A stretch of DNA of 64,000 bases from Selenomonas sp. TAMA-11512 (GCF_037076525.1 NZ_AP029018.1:1761001-1825000); one strand, 5' to 3'; shown: positions 51,044-60,361, numbered from the stretch's first letter. The notes: generated by a model from the letters alone, not told the origin. Program-made: numbers and translations.

Positions 51044-51500
51044 TCAGCCCAACCTCCTCAAAAAATTTCTCCCATCGGCAGCCGACAAGCGTAAATGTGA
51101 TCTGCCGCTGATCCTCCGCATCATCAAGACGCTCCAACTCCACAAGGATGTAATCGTCCGGCAGCCAATCCATATACGCATCCGGCCATTCGACGATCGT
51201 AACCGCCGCGTCATTTTCAAGCGATTCGCCGAAGCCGATGCCCTCAAGCTCCTCCTCGTGCGCAATGCGGTAGAGATCAAAATGCTGCACATCAAGGCTC
51301 CCCTGATAGACATTCATGAGGCAGAATGTCGGACTGTTCACGCCCGTAATGCCGAGAGGAAGTAATAGATTCTGCGTAAAGAGCGTCTTCCCCGCCCCTA
51401 AATCCCCCTTCAGCGCGAGCACCAGCCCACCGGTAAGCCGCGTTCCTATCGCGCGCGCGAGAGCCGCCGTCTCTTCCGGACTCGTCGATCTGTACTGCAT
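51024..51500 (-). CDS. tsaE: t6A biosynthesis ATPase TsaE
   Basis: 158-aa ATPase needed for turnover of the TsaBD complex. The Walker A motif is LKGDLGAGKTLFTQNLL (about 30-46), and SPTFCLMNVYQG with HFDLYR and VEWPD are family motifs. ATG 51500 follows AAGGAGAG; the longer frame to 51560 has no site. It heads the minus-strand tsaE-tsaB-rimI-tsaD series. Confidence 0.93.
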   Translation of the reverse strand: MQYRSTSPEETAALARAIGTRLTGGLVLALKGDLGAGKTLFTQNLLLPLGITGVNSPTFCLMNVYQGSLDVQHFDLYRIAHEEELEGIGFGESLENDAAVTIVEWPDAYMDWLPDDYILVELERLDDAEDQRQITFTLVGCRWEKFFEEVGLIVGSCH

Positions 51501-51585
51501 TGTCTTTCTCTCCTTACATACATATATGTGCATGATACCACATTGCACCCCGCAGAGCAAAGAAAAGTCTTCAATTGCTAAAAAT

Positions 51586-51630
51586 AGATAATCGTTATTT
51601 GTAAATAATTATTTTGATATATTGTATAAT
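51586..51630 (+). promoter_or_regulatory. AT-rich promoter region of the rubrerythrin gene
   Basis: A TATAAT box at 51625-51630 is preceded by an AT-rich inverted-repeat-like stretch beginning GATAATCGTTAT, similar in kind to Fur/PerR operators. No good -35 box is at the right distance. The transcript would have a leader of some 210 bases before the rubrerythrin start. Confidence 0.45.
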
Positions 51631-51651
51631 GTAAAGATTATTGAAGGAAAT

Positions 51652-51735
51652 ATGAGATATGTAGATTTATTTTATATATATGATGATTTTTACACATTCC
51701 CTTTTTGTCCTAAAAAAATTATACTAAGAATATAG
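51652..51735 (+). CDS. Possible 27-residue leader peptide
   Basis: GAAGGAAAT precedes an ATG that opens 27 codons rich in aromatic residues (VDLFYIYDDFYTFPF). It lies in the rubrerythrin leader, just before a hairpin whose closing helix begins at its stop codon. AT-rich sequence gives such frames by chance, so this is tentative. Confidence 0.25.
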   Translation: MRYVDLFYIYDDFYTFPFCPKKIILRI

Positions 51736-51797
51736 CAAATGACCTGTACAAATGTGTGAAGAGTCGCGATACAGCGGCGACAGGCGCGGTTTGCTAT
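51732..51797 (+). promoter_or_regulatory. Structured leader upstream of rubrerythrin
   Basis: ATAGCAAA (51732-51739) pairs perfectly with TTTGCTAT (51790-51797). Inside, CCTGT pairs with ACAGG, or alternatively GTCGC pairs with GCGAC, so two mutually exclusive inner folds are possible. This is a candidate regulatory RNA fold; no known riboswitch class was recognised. Confidence 0.4.
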
Positions 51798-51849
51798 AAC
51801 GTGTGTGTTGAGATTTTCAAAGTATTATATTTAACAGGGAGGAATTTTC

Positions 51850-52395
51850 ATGAAAAAGTTTGTCTGCACGGTTTGCGGTTATGTTCATGAAGGCGATCAG
51901 CCGCCGGAGGCATGTCCCATCTGCAAGGCGCCGGCTTCCAAGTTCAATGAGCAGACCGGCGACCTTGCCTTTGCCGATCAGCACGTTGTCGGTGTTGCCA
52001 AGGATGCCGATCCACGCATCATCGAGGGTCTTCGTCAGAACTTCACGGGCGAGTGCTCCGAGGTCGGCATGTATCTTGCCATGAGCCGTGTCGCTGATCG
52101 TGAGGGCTATCCGGAGATTGCCGAAGCCTTCAAGCGCTACGCATTTGAAGAGGCTGAGCACGCGGCGAAGTTTGCCGAGCTTCTCGGTGAGGTCCTTACG
52201 GACAGCACGAAGAAGAATCTCCAGATGCGCATTGAAGCCGAGCACGGCGCCTGCGCCGGCAAAAAGGATCTCGCAGTCCTCGCAAAGCAGCTCAACCTGG
52301 ACGCCGTTCATGATACGGTTCATGAGATGGCAAAGGATGAGGCTCGTCACGGCTGCGGCTTTAAGGGCCTTTTTGACCGCTATTTCGGCAAGTAA
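51850..52395 (+). CDS. Reverse-type rubrerythrin (NADH peroxidase family)
   Basis: 181 aa. The rubredoxin-like FeS4 centre is at the N-terminus (CTVC at 6-9, CPIC at 23-26), and the diiron four-helix domain follows ([54 protein letters not shown]). The reversed order of the two domains is typical of anaerobes. The protein reduces hydrogen peroxide to water. AGGGAGGA precedes the ATG, and a strong terminator follows. The long AT-rich leader suggests regulation by oxidative stress or metal. Confidence 0.92.
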   Translation: MKKFVCTVCGYVHEGDQPPEACPICKAPASKFNEQTGDLAFADQHVVGVAKDADPRIIEGLRQNFTGECSEVGMYLAMSRVADREGYPEIAEAFKRYAFEEAEHAAKFAELLGEVLTDSTKKNLQMRIEAEHGACAGKKDLAVLAKQLNLDAVHDTVHEMAKDEARHGCGFKGLFDRYFGK

Positions 52396-52455
52396 CGCTT
52401 CTATTTCCCCGGCAAGAAGAAAAACTTCTTTCCCCAAGTTTTTCTCTTGATATAT

Positions 52456-52490
52456 CACGGACTCCATTCCCCTCGGAGTCCGTGTTTTTT
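52456..52490 (+). terminator. Terminator after rubrerythrin
   Basis: CACGGACTCC pairs with GGAGTCCGTG around a 9-base loop, followed by TTTTTT. Confidence 0.88.
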
Positions 52491-52576
52491 ATTTCGTCTA
52501 AGCGGGCACAAGGATGATATCCGTCCTATCCATGCGTTCACCTGCGCGTCAACCGCCTCGTAATCTGTATGCGCGG

Positions 52577-52605
52577 TTTTATTTTTCCGCGATTTCGTGT
52601 ATAAT
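52577..52605 (+). promoter_or_regulatory. Possible promoter of the HAD phosphatase gene
   Basis: A perfect TATAAT (52600-52605) has only a weak -35 box (TTTTAT, 17-base spacer). It lies just before a degraded MITE-like copy. Confidence 0.4.
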
Positions 52606-52613
52606 ACTGCTGG

Positions 52614-52673
52614 GGAAATAAGTATACATGCAGCGCCGCTATCTTGGCGCACTTCATTTTATCCGTGATTTTC
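52614..52673. mobile_element. Degraded MITE-like copy
   Basis: ATGCAGC...CTATCTTGGCGCA and CTTCATTTTATC match inner and terminal parts of the 160-bp element at 43414-43573. The outermost bases have diverged. It forms part of the leader of the HAD gene. Confidence 0.5.
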
Positions 52674-52706
52674 TGGATGATCAACAGCTTTTTGAGGAGG
52701 CATTTC

Positions 52707-53357
52707 ATGCGGGCATTTATCTTTGACATGGACGGTGTCATCGTAGATACACAGGGCATGCATACTGCGGCGACGACGAAGGCCTTAAATGAATTCGGCG
52801 TTCCGGTTACGCAGGAAGAAATACAGAAGTACGCCGGCACGGCAAACGGCCTGGCATACCGAGAATCGGTCAAAAAGTACCGCGTGGAAATCCCTATCCG
52901 GGAGGTCATCGCCCGAAAAAGCGCGCTCTTTCACGCCATGCTCGACGAAGCCATCGACAGCGGCCGGCTGCAGCCCATCGAGGGCATTCCCGAGCTGCTC
53001 GCACAGCTGAACGAGCAGCATATCCCGACAGCGATCGCCTCCTCGAGCAGCAAGGAGATGATTCATCACATTGTGGACACATTTCATCTGCGCGACAGCT
53101 TCGCTGCACTCATCACGGGACGCGATCTCCCCATGTCCAAGCCGGATCCCGCGGTCTACACGTGGACGGCCGGCTATCTCAAAACCCCGCCGCGGGACTG
53201 CGTCGTCCTGGAGGACGCGCACATGGGCGTCCGAGCGGCAAAGGCTGCAGGCATGACCTGCATAGGCTTTCAGAATCCGACCTCCGGCAATCAGGATCTG
53301 TCGCAGGCGGATTTCATCGTGCACAAGATCTCCGAAATCGATATCGGCAGACTGTAA
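52707..53357 (+). CDS. HAD-family phosphatase / beta-phosphoglucomutase-like
   Basis: 216 aa. Motif I is FDMDGVIVDTQ (5-15), with Asp nucleophile and Asp acid/base. A helical cap follows, motif II is IASSSS (about 111), motif III contains KPDPAVYTW, and motif IV is VLEDAHMGVRAAKAAGM. This is the subfamily of beta-phosphoglucomutase and related sugar-phosphate phosphatases; the substrate is not known. ATG 52707 follows GAGGAGG; the frame upstream lies within a MITE-like copy. Confidence 0.88.
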   Translation: MRAFIFDMDGVIVDTQGMHTAATTKALNEFGVPVTQEEIQKYAGTANGLAYRESVKKYRVEIPIREVIARKSALFHAMLDEAIDSGRLQPIEGIPELLAQLNEQHIPTAIASSSSKEMIHHIVDTFHLRDSFAALITGRDLPMSKPDPAVYTWTAGYLKTPPRDCVVLEDAHMGVRAAKAAGMTCIGFQNPTSGNQDLSQADFIVHKISEIDIGRL

Positions 53358-53408
53358 GAGAAAAGCGCCTCCTCATCCGCAGGTATATGCGTGAAAGGAG
53401 GTGTTGCT

Positions 53409-53558
53409 GTGAGCGATTTACTGTCTTCCTTCGGCAGCTACGGCTTCCCCATGGCCGTGACCGCATTTCTTCTCGTACGCATCGAAGGAAAGCTCAGTGC
53501 GCTCAATGACAGCATCCTGCTCTTGACGCAGACCATCAAGAGCAAGCCGCCTGTCTGA
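53409..53558 (+). CDS. YvrJ-family small membrane protein
   Basis: 49 aa starting at GTG 53409, preceded by AAAGGAGG with 7 bases between. The N-terminal half is a hydrophobic helix (GSYGFPMAVTAFLLVRIEGKL) and the second half is a short amphipathic helix ending KSKPPV, the pattern of YvrJ-family peptides. The function of the family is unknown. It lies 51 bases after the HAD gene and directly before a strong terminator. Confidence 0.75.
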   Translation: MSDLLSSFGSYGFPMAVTAFLLVRIEGKLSALNDSILLLTQTIKSKPPV

Positions 53559-53580
53559 ACCGCATCATGCCCGCAATCCT

Positions 53581-53622
53581 CAAACGAGCCGGACGATTCA
53601 ATCGTCCGGCTCGTTTGTTTTC
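53581..53622. terminator. Bidirectional terminator
   Basis: A perfect 17-bp stem (53581-53597 with 53601-53617) with a 3-base loop and a T-rich tract. It ends the YvrJ transcript and probably also the converging SGNH gene, whose stop is 5 bases away. Confidence 0.88.
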
Positions 53623-53626
53623 CGAT

Positions 53627-54847
53627 TCAGCCGTCGGCGGGGCGCAGCAGCTTCGGAAAGGTAATCTCCAAATACTCTTTGACGCGCCCGCCGATATACC
53701 GCTTGCCTTCCGTATCAATCTGTACGCCGTCGCTCGTATACTCCGACCGGAGGAGTCCCTTCTCATCGGTCAGAACGCTGTCGACATCGACGACGTACTC
53801 CTGCGTGAGCAGCCACGCATTGACCTCGCGGCGTATCGAATCCCACGCGTAGGCGGGTCTCTCTCCGATGCCCGTGCGGGCAATCGCCTCCGGACATATC
53901 GGCGGCAATGTCAGGAATACTGGGATGATGCCATACTCTTCAGAACGGTCACGCAGCTCGGCGAGGTCTTCAATAATCTTCCCGCTCGCCGTGCCTCGAC
54001 GATAGTCTTCGCCGCCCGCCATGATGATGAGCACCCGCGGCGCAAATGGCGGCACATCGCGGTCAAACCGCTCCAGCATCGCCTCGACCGTGTCCCCCGT
54101 ATGCCCCAGATTCTTGACGGGCATCCCCGTATAGCTTTCCCAATCGTACATCGGCCGATCGGCTCCATGCACAACGGCGCCGCCGCCATGCGTAATCCCG
54201 TCGCCTATCGCCGCGACAGCTGTCGGTGTCGTGACTTCAAACGGCACGGGCTCCGACCACGTACCGACGGGCTGCTTGTGCTCATCCAGCGAGCGCACGC
54301 GCCAGAAATAACTCCCCGGGCGCGTAAAGCCCGCATACTCATACAGGGTGATATCATCCGTATAGAGAAGGTGTATGAGGTCGTTCTCCCGGCGTTTGGG
54401 ATTCCGATACCAGACCGCGACCTCGTATTCTGCCGCCTCCAGCGTCTTCACCCACGAATACACCGGGTAGAGGAGCGCATATCCGGGCGCGTATGGCTCC
54501 GATGTCGGGTACGGGGACGTCGTATCCTGCTCTCCCGCTCCCAGCGCCCAAGGCTCCGAAAAGCTCCCGACAGCTCTCCCCTGCGCATCGAGCGGGCACA
54601 CGCGATAGAAGTGGTTCCCGTCCAGGAGCCCCTCGTGAAAGACCCGCAGCTCATAGCCGTTGTTATAGACGAAGTCGTCCGCATAGACAACGGGCGCGTC
54701 CGCCTTGTCGCCGCGCGTGACAACGAATTGATACCGCACGGCATTAGGGACAGGCTCCCAGATAAATCGGAGCTTTTGCGGCGCGGCTTCCGCAAAGGAG
54801 GAAACGAGGATCGTGAACACCAGAATCACAGGAACTAAACAGCGCAT
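53627..54847 (-). CDS. Secreted SGNH-hydrolase-like protein with fibronectin-type N-terminal half
   Basis: 406 aa. After a signal peptide (to about 22) come two beta-sandwich modules with FIWEPVPNAVRYQFVV, YRVCPLDAQGRAVGSFSEPW, SYFWRVRSLDEHKQPVGTWSEP, like fibronectin III repeats. An SGNH fold follows from about residue 213. Block I is AAIGDGITHGGG, where the catalytic Ser of GDSxT is Gly. Block III is GGEDYR instead of GGND. The last block is SDGVQID, without the usual His. The protein is therefore probably not an esterase of the classical type, but a binding protein or an altered enzyme. AGGAGAT precedes ATG 54847. Confidence 0.75.
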   Translation of the reverse strand: MRCLVPVILVFTILVSSFAEAAPQKLRFIWEPVPNAVRYQFVVTRGDKADAPVVYADDFVYNNGYELRVFHEGLLDGNHFYRVCPLDAQGRAVGSFSEPWALGAGEQDTTSPYPTSEPYAPGYALLYPVYSWVKTLEAAEYEVAVWYRNPKRRENDLIHLLYTDDITLYEYAGFTRPGSYFWRVRSLDEHKQPVGTWSEPVPFEVTTPTAVAAIGDGITHGGGAVVHGADRPMYDWESYTGMPVKNLGHTGDTVEAMLERFDRDVPPFAPRVLIIMAGGEDYRRGTASGKIIEDLAELRDRSEEYGIIPVFLTLPPICPEAIARTGIGERPAYAWDSIRREVNAWLLTQEYVVDVDSVLTDEKGLLRSEYTSDGVQIDTEGKRYIGGRVKEYLEITFPKLLRPADG

Positions 54848-54911
54848 AGGATCTCCTAAAAACATGAACATGAGCCTCGCCGCGACGCGCGGAGAGACAG
54901 TTTTTTGCCGA

Positions 54912-56192
54912 TTATGCTATACAGGCGGCGATAGATGCGCCGAGCCCGGATCCGTCATTTTCCAGCACGATGCGTATGCTGGCCGCATCCGCACCCAGGA
55001 GCTCGTCAAACGTGTTTCGGAGCTCTTCCTTGACAAGGGGCATCTTCTCATAGACCGATCCGTCAATCGCAATCGTCTGCTCCGTGATCTCACCGTTGCC
55101 CGTCAGGTGCAGGAGGATGCCGACATAGCTTGCCGCTACGAGACGCGCCGAGCGGACGATGATCGCCGCCGCAAGCTGCTGCAGGAGCACGCATTCCGGC
55201 TGGCTGAAGCGCTCACCCGTCTCTCGCTCCAGAATCTCCGCCGCGAGGTGTCGGTCGAGATACGCATCTTCCACAATCGCGGAGAGATCGATGCTGGTGA
55301 AGTTATATGCCGAATCGCTTCCCAGCAGATCCGCGAGTGCGAGACTGTAGAGCACCCCCATATAGCGTCCCGCAACCATCTTTTCCATGCGCTGCTCGCC
55401 GGCCTTTTCCGACGCCGCGTCAAGGATCTCGTCGTACTTCGACGGCATGATCTTTGAGAATCCGCCCGATTCCATATTGATGATCATGGCTCTCTCCGAT
55501 GTCCCTGTAAAAGGCTCGAGATAGCAGGTATTCTGTCCCGTCGCGTAAATGGAGCCGATATAAGTATCCGGAGTCTTATACGCGGCCGCCAAAAGCGTCG
55601 CCACCGTGTCATTGATGACGGCGACCGGTCGGACGTTCAACGCGCCTATACGATCGAGCGCGGCCTTCAGGAGATCGTTGACGATCTCTCCCTCTACGCC
55701 CTTCGTCGCAAACTCTTTCGTCCATGTGATGAGTCGCGCATCGTATAGATTTGTCTGCGCGGACGGAAAGGAAAAGGTGTGGCCGAGGAGGTACGGCGTT
55801 TCATGATTTTCCTCAATGACTTCGTCAATGAGACCCGCGATGAAGTCGAACTGGTCCTTCGCCTCGGACGCAGCCGAGACGAAATCATAAACGCCTTCGA
55901 ATACAAGCGGCTTTGTGACCTTCTTCAGCACCTCGTAATCGCCACCGCCCTTTAAGAGGATGCGCAGCGCACGCACATTTGTGCCGCCGAAATCCAGTGC
56001 CAGAAACTCTCCCGTCTCTTTTCCCGTCGGCAGTCCCACATAGGATTTGAGCATGCGCATGGAAGACGCCGGATCACCCGCCAGCCCTTTTCGCATATCC
56101 GCCTGAAAATCTTCAGCGATCTTCCGCAGCGCATCCTGACGGACATCAAACGCCTCTATGATCTCCGCGCACTTCTCCTTATCTATCGCCAT
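54912..56192 (-). CDS. Hexokinase (eukaryotic-type family)
   Basis: 426-aa sugar kinase. LALDFGGTNVRALRI (about 64-78) is the phosphate-1 motif, LGHTFSFPSAQTNLYDARLI the sugar-binding segment, VINDTVATLLAAAY the catalytic-Asp region, and GSIYATGQNTCYLE the phosphate-2 region. The chain length and the LGHTFSFP segment place it with the hexokinase family proper rather than the shorter bacterial glucokinases. GGAGGGG is six bases before ATG 56192; the open frame to 56561 is only a shadow of the next gene. Confidence 0.9.
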   Translation of the reverse strand: MAIDKEKCAEIIEAFDVRQDALRKIAEDFQADMRKGLAGDPASSMRMLKSYVGLPTGKETGEFLALDFGGTNVRALRILLKGGGDYEVLKKVTKPLVFEGVYDFVSAASEAKDQFDFIAGLIDEVIEENHETPYLLGHTFSFPSAQTNLYDARLITWTKEFATKGVEGEIVNDLLKAALDRIGALNVRPVAVINDTVATLLAAAYKTPDTYIGSIYATGQNTCYLEPFTGTSERAMIINMESGGFSKIMPSKYDEILDAASEKAGEQRMEKMVAGRYMGVLYSLALADLLGSDSAYNFTSIDLSAIVEDAYLDRHLAAEILERETGERFSQPECVLLQQLAAAIIVRSARLVAASYVGILLHLTGNGEITEQTIAIDGSVYEKMPLVKEELRNTFDELLGADAASIRIVLENDGSGLGASIAACIA

Positions 56193-56226
56193 ACGTACCC
56201 CTCCTCCTGACTTGGAACCTTGCTTC

Positions 56227-56592
56227 TCAGCCCCGCGGCGGCAGAATCTCGATCCAATAGCCGTCCGGATCGGCAATGAAGTAAATGCCCATAGCCGTAT
56301 TCTCAAAGCAGATGACGCCCATCTCCTCATGCTTTTTGTGCGCGGCCTCAAAGTTATCCGCCTGAAGCGCAAGATGGAATTCATTCTCTCCGAGATTGTA
56401 AGGCTCCTTGCGGTCCGCCAGCCATGTGAGCTCGAGTTCATGCGGCGTCTTGCCGTCGCCCATGAAGACCAGCGTAAATCCCTCTCCCTCTCGGCGGCGC
56501 TGCTCCTTGAGTCCCAGCGCCTCCTCATAGAAGGCAATCGACTTGTCGAGGTCAAGCACATTGAAATTGTTGTGTAAAAAGTGGAAGTTCAT
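56227..56592 (-). CDS. VOC-family protein (glyoxalase I-like)
   Basis: 121 aa with two beta-alpha-beta-beta-beta modules: NFHFLHNNFNVLDLDKSIAFY at the start with the first metal-binding His, HELELTW with a Glu, FHLALQADNFEAAH with the second His, and GIYFIADPDGYWIEIL with the last Glu. This set of four ligands fits lactoylglutathione lyase. AGGAG precedes paired ATG codons (56595 and 56592). It lies 17 bases after the helicase gene on the same strand. Confidence 0.85.
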   Translation of the reverse strand: MNFHFLHNNFNVLDLDKSIAFYEEALGLKEQRRREGEGFTLVFMGDGKTPHELELTWLADRKEPYNLGENEFHLALQADNFEAAHKKHEEMGVICFENTAMGIYFIADPDGYWIEILPPRG

Positions 56593-56608
56593 CATTTTCT
56601 CCTTTATA

Positions 56609-58864
56609 CTATACCGGTTCCGCATACTCATGCTGAAAATCAATTTGGAAAAAGTCAAAGTTTTTCCCGTAGTCCATGACGAGACAGTGCGTCTTGTCCT
56701 TTCCCCTGCCGTAAAGATTCGGGCACAGGCGCTCGCCGCGCCCGAGCATCTGACGGAATTTTGCCAGTGAATGCACCTTTGTGAAGAAGACGAGATTGAC
56801 AATTTCAGGTATGTCAATGCCCGTATCGAGAACACCGGCGGAGACGGCGACGCGCGGAGACGCGTCGGCGACGGCAAATGTGTCGATCGCGTCTGTAAGC
56901 CCGTGACTCTGCAGATCAAGCGGCATCATGAAATTCACTTCATAGTCCGGGTGCATGCGCTGGAAGACGCATGAAATCGTCCTCGCATGCAGACTGTTCT
57001 TTGCGAAGATAATCGTCTTGCCCAGCTCTCCGTCGGCTGTCCTCTCTCCTCTTTCCATGAGGTTTGACAGCATGTTCCGAATGCTCCGCTCATCGAGCAG
57101 CCACGCATCGACTGTCGGTGATTCCAGCGCCCGTATTGCCGGCACATCGGTATCCGAATATTCGAGGGACAGCAGCGTGCGCTTCTCCTCCGATATCTCC
57201 GCATAGCGGACATCATTGTCCATAATCCCGGGCGGAGCCGCATCGATGACCTTCCAGCCGACCGTCCAGCCGTCGGCAATCGACCGCACGGTCGTGTAGT
57301 GGAAGACGGGCTTCCACTGTCCGTCGAGCTCATAGATCTCCGTCTGCCCCGCGGCATCGGGCGGCAAAGAGGAAAATCCCAGCCATATCGCATCAAAGAA
57401 GCGCAGCACATCGATGTAGTTCTTATAGATGCTCGTATGCGAATCATCGATGATGATGATGTCAAAGTGCGAGGGATCAAAGAGCCGCGCCCCCGACTCT
57501 GTACGGCGGTCATCAATGGCATCGAGGATCTGCGCATACGTGGAAAAGACGACGGCCGCATCGCCTTCCTCTCTCTTCGGCGCATTCGTCAGGTGAACAA
57601 GGCTCCAGTCGGGAAGCATTGCCCGAAACTTCCGTTTCGCCTGTATGGCAAGCTCGTCGCTGTCGGTCAGAAACAGGGCGGCTCCGATGACGTTCTGGTG
57701 ACGCAGCGCTTCGACGGCACTCGCCGCGACATGCGTCTTGCCCGAGCCCGGCGGCATCGCCGCGAGAATCTGACGTTCACCGAGACGGATCGCCTCGCAG
57801 ATATTCCACACCGCAGTCATCTGATAGGGACGCCCCGCGATATCATCACGGATGTTGGGATGCGCCGACGGGTTCCGCGTGTACCGCAGCTTCATGCGCC
57901 GCTGCAGCCCCTCGCGGGAAAAGCAGCCATGTACGGGGCGAAACGCGTTCGCGCTCGAATAGTCCGAAAACCAGTAGCCGCTTTCACGAAGCACAAAAAG
58001 GAACGGCTTCTGGACGTACTTCTTCTCGAGAAGCAGCGCCTGTGCCTCCGCTTTTTCCATGCCGGCCTGTAGGTTTTGTCCCGATTCCTTGAGCTCCGTA
58101 ATGGCAAGCGGGCGTTCATCCTCACCGAAGAAAATTGAGTCGACCGTCACTGTTTCTTGCGTACCGGGAATCTCGGAGACTTCATAGTCAATGAAGCATC
58201 CATTGCCGAGCACCCAGCCTGCCTGCGCACCGTCTACAAGCAGCTGGCGTTCACGCACGCGCTTGAAAAGGCGTTCATCAAAGCGGAATCCCTTTCCGTT
58301 TTTCCGGCTCTTGCGACGCTCTGTCAGCATCTTGACTGTCGCCTGCTCACGCCGTCTCGCTGTCGGCAGGCTCACTCGATCCTCTGCGCTGCGATAGGCC
58401 GTCAGCAGCTCCTCTTTTGAAACTCGCCGCCTCCCCGTCCGCGGCAGCAGATCTTCACGAAAAGCGGCGCTGTTCGGAGTTTCCGCCCAAGCCGCATCCA
58501 TCCAGCAGGCATACGCATGCAACACCCGCAGAGCCACCACCGCACCGGCTCTCGAGATGGTCTCCCCCCGATATGCCGTCATATTGGCAAGCTGCATGAC
58601 ATAGCGAAGCAGCGGAACAAGCATCGGCGGCAGAATATCCAAAAACGTCGACTCGCGAACCAATCGAGATACAGACTCCCGACGAGGTATTGCCGGATAC
58701 GCATCGTGTATGAACACCCATCGAATCCCCGCCTCCAACGCCTTCGCGGCGCGTACCGCACACATGGAGGGCGATTCCTCCAGTGCTTTTTCAGCATCCG
58801 CCATCGCTGCCGCTACAGGCGCCAAAGCCTCTTCTTTTCGTAGAAAAGCAAAATTTGATGCCAC
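56609..58864 (-). CDS. Orphan HsdR-like nuclease-helicase with degenerate motif II
   Basis: 751 aa. A helical N-terminal part resembles the DUF4145-type domain of type I R subunits. The nuclease core is VDSIFFGEDERPLAITELKE (about 245-264; Asp and Glu-x-Lys present). The helicase has Walker A PPGSGKTHVA (about 380-389). Motif II reads IIIIDDSHTS where DECH or DEAH is expected, and motif III reads GFSSLPPD where TATP is usual. Motifs V-VI (VLDTGIDIPEIVNLVFFTK, FRQMLGRGERLCP) are kept. No hsdM or hsdS gene is near. AGGAGG is six bases before GTG 58864, the preferred start. Confidence 0.8.
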   Translation of the reverse strand: MASNFAFLRKEEALAPVAAAMADAEKALEESPSMCAVRAAKALEAGIRWVFIHDAYPAIPRRESVSRLVRESTFLDILPPMLVPLLRYVMQLANMTAYRGETISRAGAVVALRVLHAYACWMDAAWAETPNSAAFREDLLPRTGRRRVSKEELLTAYRSAEDRVSLPTARRREQATVKMLTERRKSRKNGKGFRFDERLFKRVRERQLLVDGAQAGWVLGNGCFIDYEVSEIPGTQETVTVDSIFFGEDERPLAITELKESGQNLQAGMEKAEAQALLLEKKYVQKPFLFVLRESGYWFSDYSSANAFRPVHGCFSREGLQRRMKLRYTRNPSAHPNIRDDIAGRPYQMTAVWNICEAIRLGERQILAAMPPGSGKTHVAASAVEALRHQNVIGAALFLTDSDELAIQAKRKFRAMLPDWSLVHLTNAPKREEGDAAVVFSTYAQILDAIDDRRTESGARLFDPSHFDIIIIDDSHTSIYKNYIDVLRFFDAIWLGFSSLPPDAAGQTEIYELDGQWKPVFHYTTVRSIADGWTVGWKVIDAAPPGIMDNDVRYAEISEEKRTLLSLEYSDTDVPAIRALESPTVDAWLLDERSIRNMLSNLMERGERTADGELGKTIIFAKNSLHARTISCVFQRMHPDYEVNFMMPLDLQSHGLTDAIDTFAVADASPRVAVSAGVLDTGIDIPEIVNLVFFTKVHSLAKFRQMLGRGERLCPNLYGRGKDKTHCLVMDYGKNFDFFQIDFQHEYAEPV

Positions 58865-58924
58865 GTTTTTCCTCCTCATGGCGTATACCGAAATTTATTT
58901 CTATCCGTTTCGTCTTTTTCCTGC

Positions 58925-60361
58925 TTATCTATCTTTGTAGCGTTCAGCAGCCGCTCTCTTCGCCGCCTCGACCTTTTTCTTATTCTCCTCATGGCGCTGC
59001 GATTCCATCCTCCTTTTCATCGCTATATCAACGATCTCCTCATGCTTTTCAAGAAGCGGTTTCTTGAGCTGTACCAGCACGCGGGTAATGCGAACGCCGG
59101 CGATTTCCTCGACGAAGAACTCCGTCCCTTCATAGCTCGCCTTTTGTCCGACACGCACGGGATTCTCCACCTGCGCGGACAGCCATCCGCCCACCGAGTC
59201 GATTTTCTCCTCCGGGATATCGACCTCCAGAATATCCTCCAGTTCTTCCAGAAGCATCTTGCCATCGACGGAGAACAGCTTTTCATTGCGCTGTTCGACA
59301 AGCGGACGATCCTCGTCAAACTCATCTTGAATATCTCCGACAATTTCTTCAACGATATCCTCAATCGTTACCATGCCTGACGTACCGCCGTATTCATCCA
59401 CGACGATCGCGAGCTGCGAGCGCTCCTGCTGCATCATCTTCAGGAGATGACTGACGGCCATGACCTCCGGCACGACGAGCGCGCGGCGCGCCATTTTTTC
59501 AAGGTTGATCGGCCTGTGCTTATAGATGTTTTGCAGAAAATCTTTGATGTGCAGAAAGCCGATGATGTTGTCCTTATCCTCATCGCAGATGGGATAGCGT
59601 GTCATCTGCTCCTGCATCGCTGTCCGGATGCTCTCCTCCAGCGGGTCTTCCAAGTAGAGACAAACCATCTCCGTCCGCGGAATCATGATCTCACGCACGG
59701 ACATGTCGGCGAAGTCAAAGACATTATCGACGAAATCCAGCTCCGTCTTATCAATGAACCCCTGCTTGTGACTTTCCTCCATCAGGATGCGGATCTCGTC
59801 CTCGGTATGCGCCACGTCCTCTTCATGTCCGGCAACTTCCACGCCTATCCACGAGGCGGCCTTATTTGCAAAGGAGTTGAGTGCCCATACAAAGGGATAC
59901 ATGACGCGCTGAAAGATGAGCAGCGGCAGACTGATCGTTAAGACGACGGACTCCACCTTATGGATGGCGATATTCTTCGGTATCAGCTCACCGGCTACGA
60001 TGTGAAGCGCCGTAATGATGGAAAAGGCAAGAACAAACGCCACTGTATGCGACAGTGCCTCCGGCAGTCCCGTCCACTGAAAGATCGGCCGCAAAAGGTT
60101 GGCGACTACCGGCTCGCCGAGCCATCCGAGACCGAGGGATACGATCGTGATGCCGAGCTGCGTGACGGAGAGGGCAACATCGATGTGATCAATGAGCTCT
60201 TTCGCGTAGACCGCCCGGCGATTTCCCTGTGATATGAGAAGGTCGATGCGTGAGTCCCGCATCTTGACAATCGAGAACTCCGCCGCGACAAAAAATGCGT
60301 TGCCGAAGACAAGCAGAGCCACGAGAAACAGTTTGCCGATAAGTAATAACGGATCATCCAA
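58925..60361 (-). CDS. CNNM/CorC-type membrane transporter
   Basis: 478 aa. The DUF21 membrane domain fills the first 190 residues ([55 protein letters not shown]). A pair of CBS domains follows ([14 protein letters not shown] to [20 protein letters not shown], about 220-335), then a CorC/HlyC domain and a basic coiled tail. Related proteins export magnesium or cobalt. The start is TTG 60361 after GGGAGAG. Confidence 0.9.
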   Translation of the reverse strand: MDDPLLLIGKLFLVALLVFGNAFFVAAEFSIVKMRDSRIDLLISQGNRRAVYAKELIDHIDVALSVTQLGITIVSLGLGWLGEPVVANLLRPIFQWTGLPEALSHTVAFVLAFSIITALHIVAGELIPKNIAIHKVESVVLTISLPLLIFQRVMYPFVWALNSFANKAASWIGVEVAGHEEDVAHTEDEIRILMEESHKQGFIDKTELDFVDNVFDFADMSVREIMIPRTEMVCLYLEDPLEESIRTAMQEQMTRYPICDEDKDNIIGFLHIKDFLQNIYKHRPINLEKMARRALVVPEVMAVSHLLKMMQQERSQLAIVVDEYGGTSGMVTIEDIVEEIVGDIQDEFDEDRPLVEQRNEKLFSVDGKMLLEELEDILEVDIPEEKIDSVGGWLSAQVENPVRVGQKASYEGTEFFVEEIAGVRITRVLVQLKKPLLEKHEEIVDIAMKRRMESQRHEENKKKVEAAKRAAAERYKDR

